This document shows, in pieces, positions 1 through 7,672 of a stretch of DNA of 64,000 bases. Each line of letters starts with the position of its first letter. The stretch's first letter is position 1. A model generated the notes under the pieces. That model did no database searches, had not been told where the DNA came from, and saw nothing but the letters and a program-made list of their open reading frames with translations. The stretch is from contig JACQYI010000014.1 of NCBI GenBank assembly GCA_016208305.1, forward strand, positions 32,659 through 96,658, given 5' to 3'. A program made the position numbers and the translations under genes. This stretch comes from Oscillatoriophycideae cyanobacterium NC_groundwater_1537_Pr4_S-0.65um_50_18. Its GTDB lineage: Bacteria > Cyanobacteriota > Cyanobacteriia > Elainellales > Elainellaceae.

Positions 1-2529
1 AGCCCGCGCCGCTAAAGCCCAAGGTTCGTGCCAAAACAGGTAGAATTTGCCCCGCTTCTGTGACGGCAGCCGGGACATAGTGTGTCAGGTTAGCAGCTAG
101 GGTAAAGGGCAAATAGGCGTAGAGGACGGTGAGATAGGAGGGCTGTTTGGGGTCTAGCAGACGGGCGATCGCATGGGTGCCATAGGTCAATCCCAAGGGA
201 AGGCTGAGGAGGGCAAGGGCGATCGGGGTACTGGTGAGCAGATGATTGGCATCCAGGGGAAGATCGGGGTAGCCTAGCCATGCTAAAAGCCGTTGGGCAT
301 GGTGCATAAACACTCCCCCAAACAGCAGCAAGAGCAGCGCGCCTTCTGCCCAAAAGCCTCGGTGATTGTCCAGCAAGTCGGACGTGGGAAACCGCAGGTT
401 TAACTGGGCTGAGCGGTTGGGACAGGCTTTGAGGCAGGTCATGCACAGCATGCAGTCTCGGTTGTCTTGCAATTGAGCCGGATGGGAATAGAGCGGACAG
501 CCACCCGTCGCCTGTCCTTCGTTGGGCAGCGCATCGGCAAAGGTGACGGGGGTGGCGCTACTGCCTTTGTAGCAGCCAAACGTATGGCACTGGCTGCCGC
601 ACACCTGTTGGGTCGATCGCAACTCCACCATAGCCAGCTTGGCAAACATCCCGTTCATGCCGCCAATTGGGCAGAGATAGCGACACCAGAGCCTGCGCTC
701 ATAAATCAGGCTAAAGATCACCGCTCCGGCTGTAATCGTTAGCAGCAGCCAGGCCGATAAATAGGCATGATGGGGTAAATCCCAGAGTTTTTCCCACAGG
801 TAAATGGCCACAAAGCCACCAAACAAAATCCAGGCTCCCCAGCGATTGAGCCATTGGGTATTCCAGGTGAGTTGCTGACGCGGAAACAGCCGCAGGGAGA
901 ACCGACGAATCCATTCTGCGGTGATCATGAAGGGGCAAACGGCGCACCAAAGCCGGCCGACAAAGACAAAGAGAAACAGATAACCCGGCCACCACCAGGC
1001 CCAGAACAGATTGAGGGTTACACTGCTGTCTCGCGTTTGCGGGCCAATGAATCCGGCGATCGTCACAGGCACAAAGAAGGCCATCATCGCGATCCAGAGA
1101 CCCTCTGGATACCAGCGGCTCAGCAATACTTGCCGCAGCCAGGGCACATGGGTAAGCAAATCCACGCGGAAGGCATTCTTGGCCGACTGTACCGACCACA
1201 GGGCTTGTTCTGAAATCACTGCCTGCCCCGGTGGGGTCATGATCACGGCTCGATGCAAAATTTCTGCCAGTTCGGTCAGGTTGCCGGGATAGTCGTAGCT
1301 CAGCAAGCGACGCAAATCGGACTGATCTAAAGTCAGCAGCGGACGATTTTGAGCCTGACAAAACTGAGCTAAAAAGGAACGGGCAAATGCTGGAATATCT
1401 GCCTTGCGCTGGGGCAGGCTAAACAGCTTGATGGTGATAGTGTCTATTGTGGGCAGATCGAGTTTGTCTGGAGCCGCAAGGATTAAGCGCACCCAGGACT
1501 GAGCGGGCTGAGGATGCTCAGTGGTCAGAGTGTTGACACTACTCAGCCCGTGATTGGGCAATATCTCACCTGTTTTGCAGTAGTCGATCAGGCGGGCGCG
1601 ATCGCCCCCACTCAACACCTGGACATTATTGAGCAGTAGGGTTCCCCGCTCCAGCAGTTCGAGAATGCTTGCTTGTCCACTGACTCTACCAAATAGGCCA
1701 TCGGTATTGAGCCTGCCTTCGCTGGATCGGGGTAGCTTGGCACAATCGAGTTCAGCAAAAGGTTGGTCTGCGAGTTTAGAACGGGCATGGATCAACCCTG
1801 CCAGAAAGGTTTTTCCCGTTCCGGGTTGAGCTTGAAGCAACACAGGGTTCAAACTCGCTGCGGCTTGGTCAATTTGCTCTACCAGCTTTTGGCTGGCTTT
1901 GCTGTCGCCCAGGATCATCTCTCCAGTTGGAACCGCTTGAATATAAGACTGTAAGCCTTGAATGCGGCGTTGTTCTTGCGCAATACGAACGCTGAAGGCA
2001 TTTAAGTCTTGCGCTAACAGGGCGTTAAACAGATGTTCAAGCTCGACATACTGCTGCATGAGCTGATGAAACTGAGCCTCAGGCAAAAACCAGATTTCGC
2101 TGGCCGTCAGGGCGATCGCCTGTGTCTGGTGCCTGCCGTTTTCCAGGTTTGCCATCAGTGACACATAGCCAAATAGCTCTCCAGCTTTGCGATAGCGAAT
2201 CAGAGATTTGCCAATTGGGGAGAGCCGAGAAATTTCGACGGTGCCGCACTTCAGCAGGTATAGCCCAATGTTTTTTTGCTTTTCCTGGTAGATCTGCGTT
2301 TGGGGTTCAACACGAAAGCAATATAAGGACTGGGCGATCGCTTGCAATGCCTCTGCTGGTAATTGTCCCAAAAGCCGATGAGAACTTAACCAATGCCGAC
2401 AATCTTCAACAGCTTTGTCATCAGCCATAACAACACTGGCCATATCTGCGATCAAGGGCAAGGGCTGATCGGTTGCCAGTGTAGAGTCGGTTTGAACAGA
2501 TGCTGTAGCTGTCGTTCTGGGATGCATAT
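1..2529 (-). CDS. cNMP-binding / degenerate AAA / membrane polyferredoxin fusion (3' end outside window)
   Basis: The frame is open from ATG 2529 to the left edge (about 843 codons visible), with an in-frame TAG upstream. Order seen: a Crp-like cyclic-nucleotide-binding domain (about residues 45-165), an AAA ATPase of the sigma54-activator type (about 205-435, Walker A QPGTGKT near 236), then several membrane segments with NapH/NosR-type iron-sulfur motifs (CAVCP near 530, CRYLCP, and CMLCMTCLKACP near 690-703). The AAA part lacks the GAFTGA loop, and its Walker B reads LLLNN instead of LFLDE. It is therefore unlikely to be a working sigma54 activator and may be a sensory or structural domain. 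A role as a membrane redox protein gated by a ligand or ATP is inferred. It is transcribed away from ado. The start has only a weak ribosome site. Domain calls are firm; function is unknown. Confidence 0.85.
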
Positions 2530-2665
2530 GCTCGTTGCAGCGACCTGCATGGTGAAAGGGTGTGGAAAGCTAAGAAAGTGGGAAGATGAACCATTTATCA
2601 TTTCACCCCTTTATTATCTCACCCTCATATTTCCCCTCTCACTCTGGTTTGGTAGCAAGAACTTG

Positions 2666-2726
2666 ATTGACTAACAAAATTCCTGAAACCATGACTCTTG
2701 CTATTGTTGGGTTTCACATTGTACTG
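2666..2726. repeat. dispersed intergenic repeat, copy 1
   Basis: This stretch (GACTAACAAAATTCCTGAAA, then CCATGACTCTTGC and TTGTTGGGTTTCAC) recurs in related form at 36712-36741 and 40053-40145. The copies share GACTNAC, TGAAACCATGA and, in two of them, CTTGCTNTTGTTNGGTTTCAC. It looks like a degraded short interspersed cyanobacterial repeat. The rest of the 2530-2840 gap is AT-rich and should hold divergent promoters. Confidence 0.5.
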
Positions 2727-2840
2727 CTACGCAGAAGCAAGCAACAACCCAATCTACTAGCGCGGCAAGTCTTTTTTAGAATAAACAGCCATATAGTTAT
2801 ATAATTTAGTAAAATTTTAATATGACGAGGAGCATTGCAG

Positions 2841-3536
2841 ATGTCTCAATCGCAGACTGGTTTTACTCTTGATTTTCACAGTGACACCTACCGCGATAGC
2901 TTTAGTCGCATCAATGCCATTGTGATTGTGGGGGAGCAAGAGGCACATGATAATTTCATAGGTTTGACTAAACTTCTACCCGAACATACAGCAGCCTTAA
3001 CTCGTCTCGGTAAGATGGAGTTTCGTCATCGCAAAAGCTTTGAAGCCTGCGGACGTAATCTCGCTGTCATCCCCGACTTAAGGTTTGCCGAACAGTTTTT
3101 TGCTGAGTTGCATCAAGCGTTTCAATCGGCGATCGCCCATCATCAAACTGCCGCTTGTTTGCTCATACAGGCACTGATTATTGAATGTTTTGCGATCGCC
3201 GCTTACAACACCTATATTCCCGTTGCGGATGACTTTGCCCGTCGCGTAACAGAGTCAGTCGTTGCCGATGAATATGAGCATCTCAACTTCGGTGAAATTT
3301 GGCTAAAGGCAAATTTTGCAGCTGTCAAAGAGGAATTAGAAGCCACCAATGGCCAGGTTTTACCGATTATTTGGCGGATGTTGAATCAAGTTGAATTGGA
3401 TGCCAAGGGCATTGGCATGAATAAGCAATCTCTGATTGAAGAGTTTATCGTTCGCTATGGCGAAGCACTTAGCCAGATTGGGTTTAGCACCCGTGAGATA
3501 CTCCGCTTGACCAGCCAAGGCTTGCAGTCAGCGTAA
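2841..3536 (+). CDS. ado: aldehyde deformylating oxygenase (alkane synthesis), divergent copy
   Basis: A 231-residue protein, the normal length of cyanobacterial ADO, a ferritin-like di-iron enzyme that converts fatty aldehydes to alkanes plus formate. All six metal ligands expected for the family are visible: Glu in GEQEA, Glu and His in MEFRHRK, Glu in [13 protein letters not shown], and Glu and His in [13 protein letters not shown] 2841 is preferred over the upstream TTG because GAGGAG lies at 2827-2832. The usual partner, acyl-ACP reductase (aar), is not adjacent, and the sequence departs from the common form (for instance [15 protein letters not shown] where EMRHMKGFTACGRNL is usual). 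It may therefore be a paralogue beside a main aar-ado pair elsewhere. Its neighbour is a rogue psbA on the same strand 264 bp downstream. Confidence 0.9.
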   Translation: MSQSQTGFTLDFHSDTYRDSFSRINAIVIVGEQEAHDNFIGLTKLLPEHTAALTRLGKMEFRHRKSFEACGRNLAVIPDLRFAEQFFAELHQAFQSAIAHHQTAACLLIQALIIECFAIAAYNTYIPVADDFARRVTESVVADEYEHLNFGEIWLKANFAAVKEELEATNGQVLPIIWRMLNQVELDAKGIGMNKQSLIEEFIVRYGEALSQIGFSTREILRLTSQGLQSA

Positions 3537-3568
3537 TGTAAAGTTACAGCACTCTAAAAAATAATTAA

Positions 3569-3584
3569 ATAACTTATTGGTTAT
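3569..3584. promoter_or_regulatory. dyad ATAAC-N6-GTTAT upstream of rogue psbA
   Basis: ATAAC (3569-3573) and GTTAT (3580-3584) form a 5-bp inverted repeat in the AT-rich gap between ado and psbA. The half-site also occurs in the longer dyad before the second psbA (19535-19552). A candidate regulator site; which protein binds is unknown. Confidence 0.35.
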
Positions 3585-3800
3585 ATGGCTGTAGTATATA
3601 CTCAAACCAAAGAAGCTTGTTTCTAAAGGTTTCTTTGTTTGCTAGATCCTTGTAACCAAGGGTATTGTCGCCTTATTTCTGGTGGCTTTAAGGTTGGCAA
3701 ATTGTCTGGATCGATCGCTGGGTTTGTAAGCATCATCAACCTTCATCACTTGGCCTTACAGATCCAACCCGTTCTCCTCATTTTTGGGAGGTTTCATCTT

Positions 3801-4922
3801 ATGGCTATTGCGATTAAAAATCGACCATCACCGGACATCAAAGCCTGGGATTGGTTCTGTGAGAAGATTACCAGTACCAACAATCGCTTTTATATCGGTT
3901 GGTTTGGGGTACTGATGATTCCGACTTTACTAGTTGCCGTAACCGTCTTTATCCTGGCATTAATTGCGGCTCCACCCGTTGACATGGAAGGCATTCGTGA
4001 GCCAGTGTTCGGTTCTCTCATGGATGGCAACAATCTAATTACGGCTGCTGTAATTCCTACTTCTGCGGCGATCGGACTGCACCTTTATCCCATCTGGGAT
4101 GCTGCATCCATTGACGAATGGCTCTACAACGGAGGGCCTTACCAATTGATTGTGCTGCACTTTTTGATTGGCATTTTTGCATATATGGGTCGCCAGTGGG
4201 AATTGAGCTACCGTCTGGGTATGCGCCCCTGGCTTGCGGTAGCGTTTTCTGCTCCCGTTACTGCCGCAACTGCTGTACTTTTGGTTTATCCGATCGGTCA
4301 GGGTAGCTTTTCAGAAGGTTTACCCTTGGGCATTGCTGGCACCTTCCACTTTATGTTTGCGTTCCAGGCTGACCACAATATCTTGATGCATCCCTTACAT
4401 ATGCTGGGTGTCATTGGTGTGTTGGGTGGCGCACTGTTGAGCGCTACACATGGTTCTCTGGTTACAGCAAGTCTCATCCGAGAAACCTCTGACCTAGAAT
4501 CAACCAATGTCGGATATCACTTTGGGCAGCAGGAAGCAACCTATAACCTGATAGCAAGTCACTCCGGTTATTTAGGGCGGTTGCTGGTGCCAGGGCTGGC
4601 ATTTCGCAACAGCCGTACTGTGCATTTTTTGCTGGTTGCTCTGCCTACCGTTGGCATTTGGCTGGCGGCTTTGGGGATTGGTGTAATGGCATTTAACCTC
4701 AATGGGTTTAACTTCAACCAATCTATTTTGGACAGCCAGGGAAAAGTAGTTCCGACGAATGCCGATATCCTCAATCGAGCTACGTTAGGTATTCAAGTGA
4801 TGCATGCTCCCAATACCCATCATTTTCCAGAGGTATTAGCGAGTGGTAATGCAGTACCCGTAAATGTCTTGGCTTCAGCGTTCAGCCAAGCTGTACCAGA
4901 GGCAGTTACTGTACCGAGCTGA
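3801..4922 (+). CDS. psbA: rogue/sentinel-type photosystem II D1 protein
   Basis: A 373-residue D1 homologue with the five-helix core. ATG 3801 is chosen because GGGAGG lies at 3786-3791 and canonical D1 homology starts there. In D1 numbering Tyr161, His190, His198, His215, His272, His332 and His337 are kept. Several water-oxidation residues are changed: Asp170 to Glu, Glu189 to Asp, Glu333 to Ala and Asp342 to Val. Ser264 of the QB pocket is Ala, and a residue is inserted near 252. The C-terminal tail beyond Ala344 is longer than usual (about 25 residues). These losses match the 'rogue' D1 class proposed to build PSII that cannot evolve oxygen. It keeps RQWEL around position 130 and sits in no far-red gene cluster, so I do not call it chlorophyll f synthase. 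A long leader precedes it. Confidence 0.9.
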   Translation: MAIAIKNRPSPDIKAWDWFCEKITSTNNRFYIGWFGVLMIPTLLVAVTVFILALIAAPPVDMEGIREPVFGSLMDGNNLITAAVIPTSAAIGLHLYPIWDAASIDEWLYNGGPYQLIVLHFLIGIFAYMGRQWELSYRLGMRPWLAVAFSAPVTAATAVLLVYPIGQGSFSEGLPLGIAGTFHFMFAFQADHNILMHPLHMLGVIGVLGGALLSATHGSLVTASLIRETSDLESTNVGYHFGQQEATYNLIASHSGYLGRLLVPGLAFRNSRTVHFLLVALPTVGIWLAALGIGVMAFNLNGFNFNQSILDSQGKVVPTNADILNRATLGIQVMHAPNTHHFPEVLASGNAVPVNVLASAFSQAVPEAVTVPS

Positions 4923-4934
4923 CGCCTCGAATTG

Positions 4935-4988
4935 AGTTCACTTCTGAGTTCACTTCAATCTAAGTTCACTTCAATCTAAGTTCACTTC
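4935..4988. repeat. four direct repeats AGTTCACTTC
   Basis: AGTTCACTTC occurs at 4935, 4947, 4963 and 4979, just after the rogue psbA stop. The last three are at 16-bp periodicity (AATCTAAGTTCACTTC unit). No function is evident; it could be slipped-strand duplication or a binding array. Confidence 0.7.
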
Positions 4989-5124
4989 AGTAAGGAGGTA
5001 GGGCGTGTCATCCATAAAGCTGAAACGGTCATTCACCCAGGTTTGACACTTCCAGGTATTGCAAGAGACTGTAAGCTGGGAACCATAGCAGGTCAAACCG
5101 CTAGTTTCTAATTGATGACACGCC

Positions 5125-5460
5125 TTAGAGGGTGTTTGAAAAGTGGTCGGCTGTGATGTTAGGCACCTGTTGATCCCCCCTGCCCCCCTACCCTGCGCTA
5201 CGGTGTACACACAAGTTTCCTGATTTGTCTTCAAGGTTTTCTAGCCCCCTAAATCCCCCAATTCTGGGGGATTTAGGGGGCGAAGTGCAGAATGTTTAGC
5301 CAGAGTCAAAGATCTGTGTACACCGTAACTACCCTGCGGGAAGCCGCTTCGCGTCTAGAAAAAGGGGGAAAATGAATTCAAAGTCCCCCTTTTGAAGGGG
5401 AATTTAGGGGGATCTGAAACGTTTTGCTACCCCTAGTTGGACTTTTCAAACATCCTTTTA
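5125..5460. mobile_element. MITE-like element A, copy 1 (interrupted)
   Basis: The ends TTAGAGGGTGTTTGAAAAGT and ACTTTTCAAACATCCTTTTA are terminal inverted repeats, with no coding capacity between them. A second copy lies at 41424-41592 and matches throughout, except that copy 1 carries a nested insertion (5198-5328) and a short GC palindrome near 5336-5360. The 585-bp gap 4923-5507 holds this element, the four direct repeats upstream, and no gene. Confidence 0.8.
5198..5328. mobile_element. MITE-like element B nested inside element A
   Basis: Terminal inverted repeats TACGGTGTACACA (5199-5211) and TGTGTACACCGTA (5315-5327) bound a 131-bp segment. It is flanked by the 10-bp direct repeat CTACCCTGCG at 5188-5197 and 5329-5338, as expected for a target-site duplication. 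Inside is a perfect 17-bp hairpin (5244-5260 with 5265-5281, four-base loop). Confidence 0.8.
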
Positions 5461-5507
5461 GACAAAAATAGTACTTTGTGAAGGCCTCTGATAGTATCTT
5501 AAATGAG

Positions 5508-6503
5508 TTATAGAAGCGCATTAAAAATATAGCCGATGCTGATAATCCCTAGAGTCATTAACCCAACAAATACGGCTAAGAGTTGAGGTTGCAGCACTTT
5601 CTTGAGAATCACCATTTCAGGCAGCGATAAAGCCGTTACAGACATTGTGAACGCCAAAACCGTACCCATTGGCACACCTTTATTGACTAAAGCTTCCGTA
5701 ATTGGCATAACACCCGCAATATTGGCATAGAGTGGCACACCTAAAATGACTGCGAGCGGCACGGCTAAAGGATTACTTGCGCTTGCATATTGGGCAATAA
5801 AAGCTGTCGGCACATAGCCATGAATGCCCGCTCCGATCGCAACGCCAATCACGACATAGAGCCATACCGATCGCACAATTTCGCTCGCTTGAAACTGCCC
5901 TTGCTCAAATCTTTTTCGCCAAGTCAGCACTACTGGTTCTAGAGTTTCTGCATCCTCTGGAAGCCTGACTTGACGCGCTTTTTGCAGTTCCCAGACGAAA
6001 GGTTCCACCCATCTTTCTACTTTGAGTAGCCCGATGATGTATCCAGAAACGATCGCTAAACCCACGCCAAAGCCAATGTAGATCAGCGTTACCTTCAATC
6101 CAAACAAACCCCACAAAAGAATCACAGCTACCTCATTAACCATCGGCGCTGCCATCAGATAGGAGAAAGTCACTCCTAACGGGACACCTGCTTCTAAAAA
6201 ACCAATGAACAAAGGCACCGCAGAGCAAGAGCAGAAGGGTGTGACGATGCCGACCATAGCCGCCAAGATATTGCCCGCAAATGTTCGCCTCCCCTCTAGC
6301 AAAGTGCGCACGCGCTCTGGTTCTAAAAAGCTTTGAAAAGTGCCAATCAGAAAGCTAATGACTAGCAGTAAAGTTAAGATTTTGGGTATATCGTAAAGAA
6401 AAAAATGTAGACTCGATCCGAAGGGCGATGTAATCGACAAGCTCAAGAGCTGGGTAACGATCTGGATCGCCAACCAATCAAATGGATAAAACGGATCGAA
6501 CAT
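5508..6503 (-). CDS. ArsP-type permease (PF03773 family)
   Basis: A 331-residue membrane protein with about eight hydrophobic segments and the family hallmark TPFCSCSAVPLF near residue 95. These permeases are linked to export of arsenic or organic thiol compounds; the true substrate here is not shown. ATG 6503 has AAGGAGG at 6510-6516, so the TTG just upstream is not used. It is the last gene of the thirteen-gene minus-strand run and starts 12 bp after a small thioredoxin, a pairing seen often for this family. The paired cysteines in the CSC motif suggest thiol-linked transport. High confidence for the family, low for the substrate. Confidence 0.85.
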   Translation of the reverse strand: MFDPFYPFDWLAIQIVTQLLSLSITSPFGSSLHFFLYDIPKILTLLLVISFLIGTFQSFLEPERVRTLLEGRRTFAGNILAAMVGIVTPFCSCSAVPLFIGFLEAGVPLGVTFSYLMAAPMVNEVAVILLWGLFGLKVTLIYIGFGVGLAIVSGYIIGLLKVERWVEPFVWELQKARQVRLPEDAETLEPVVLTWRKRFEQGQFQASEIVRSVWLYVVIGVAIGAGIHGYVPTAFIAQYASASNPLAVPLAVILGVPLYANIAGVMPITEALVNKGVPMGTVLAFTMSVTALSLPEMVILKKVLQPQLLAVFVGLMTLGIISIGYIFNALL

Positions 6504-6515
6504 CAATTTACCTCC

Positions 6516-6758
6516 TTAGTAATGCAAGAGAGCCTGAATTTGTTCGGGACTGATGACTTGACCTTTGCTGACAACTTTGCCATTGATGGCCATCGCGGGA
6601 GTAGACATCACACCTCTTTTAGCGATTTCGATAGGGTCATTAATATGCAAGACTTCAGCAGTTAAATTAAGGTTTGCTACGGCTTGTTTAACGTTGGCTT
6701 CTAGCTGTTGACACTTTTTACAGCCTGTCCCTAAAATTTCGATCTTGATTGCGTTCAT
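6516..6758 (-). CDS. small thioredoxin-like redox-active disulfide protein
   Basis: An 80-residue protein with a thioredoxin fold pattern: beta strand IKIEILG, then the active-site motif GCKKC at residues 12-16, and the cis-Pro segment STPAMAING. It is the length of the 'redox-active disulfide protein 2' family that accompanies ArsP-type permeases. It probably shuttles electrons to, or delivers a thiol cargo to, the permease encoded 12 bp downstream. The start ATG is clear. Cytoplasmic, since no signal peptide is present. Confidence 0.85.
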   Translation of the reverse strand: MNAIKIEILGTGCKKCQQLEANVKQAVANLNLTAEVLHINDPIEIAKRGVMSTPAMAINGKVVSKGQVISPEQIQALLHY

Positions 6759-6823
6759 AACACAGTTACTTTTTGTGCGCTGTCATGTAATTTAGTCAAC
6801 TCAATAGCGATCGCCCAACCTTT

Positions 6824-7501
6824 TTAGCACCAAGATTGTTCATCGGGAGAGTTGTGTAGCAGCTCTCGGATGTTAGCTTCGATTACCCGGTAGCCGACAT
6901 TGCCATTGAGTCGTTGCCGTCCTTCATTAAAAATTAAGGTTGGGCTGACGGTAACACTATGCTCTTTGACCAACTCAAAATCTTTGGAGAGCAGAGCATA
7001 AGCCTCGCCATTATCAATTTGCTCCTGGATGGCGGCGATCGGTAACCCTAGCTCCTCAGCGATTGCAAATTGTACCTTGCGGTCAGAAACATTTGCCAGT
7101 TTAGTAAAAAACGCTTCCCGAAATGCCCAGATTGCTTTTTCAAAAACATGATCTGATTTTTGAACAATGCCTTTAATTTCTAGCAATTGAATGGCGTGAA
7201 GAAACAAATGACAAGAGGTAGACGAAGGTGGAATTACATCAGTCCAAATATCCGGATGAACGCTAATGTGATCGAATTTTTTCACAACTTCGTGAACGTG
7301 GTTGCTATAGCCTTTGAAACCCCCCTGATCTCGCCAGCGCGTTTCCAATTTTTCGCGGGCATTGCCAAACACAGAGACAAAATGAGGGGCGATCGCAATC
7401 TTGTCTTGAAAGGTAGTTTGCAGCTCATCTATGCGAATTTGAGCGATATAGGCCCATACACAGAGAACGTCAGAAAAGTAGAAAATGCGAATAGGTGACA
7501 T
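6824..7501 (-). CDS. DsbA family / 2-hydroxychromene-2-carboxylate isomerase-like protein
   Basis: A 225-residue protein of the DsbA/FrnE/GST-kappa superfamily: N-terminal FYFSDVLCVWAY, helical insertion, and the C-terminal SPTLIFNEGRQRLNG cis-Pro region. Only one active-site cysteine is present (CVWA, not CxxC). It would therefore act by glutathionylation-type or isomerase chemistry rather than as a disulfide oxidase. No signal peptide. The ATG at 7501 abuts the simple repeat at 7505, so no Shine-Dalgarno is visible. It may be translated as part of a readthrough transcript from the RND genes. It belongs to the sulfur/thiol theme of the operon. Confidence 0.8.
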   Translation of the reverse strand: MSPIRIFYFSDVLCVWAYIAQIRIDELQTTFQDKIAIAPHFVSVFGNAREKLETRWRDQGGFKGYSNHVHEVVKKFDHISVHPDIWTDVIPPSSTSCHLFLHAIQLLEIKGIVQKSDHVFEKAIWAFREAFFTKLANVSDRKVQFAIAEELGLPIAAIQEQIDNGEAYALLSKDFELVKEHSVTVSPTLIFNEGRQRLNGNVGYRVIEANIRELLHNSPDEQSWC

Positions 7502-7504
7502 GGG

Positions 7505-7672
7505 GTAAGTGGGGGTAAGTGAGTGGATGGGAGTGCGTGAGGGTGAGTGGGTGGGTGGGTGCGAGAGTAAAGAATGGGTAGGGCGATCGCGTCATCCCGG
7601 TCATCCCCATCATCCCGTCATCCCACCCTCTCACTCTCCCACTCTCCCATCATCCCACCCTCCCATCACTTG
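7505..7672. repeat. simple repeat block R1 (CATCCC / GTGGGAG type)
   Basis: A degenerate run of GGTGAGTGGGTGGG and CATCCCGTCATCCC units between the DsbA-like gene and the pump gene. It extends into the pump gene and supplies its last residues and stop codon (7650). The same repeat type recurs at 8284-8330, 10072-10198, 12964-13185, 13950-14066 and 16663-16790. Confidence 0.85.

Noticed and set aside
3801..4922. Possible chlorophyll f synthase (super-rogue D1)
   Set aside because: The position-130 region is the ordinary RQWEL, many D1 features are kept, and no far-red gene cluster is near; rogue D1 fits better.
4971..5234. 87-codon frame on the minus strand
   Set aside because: Lies wholly in direct repeats and MITE sequence.
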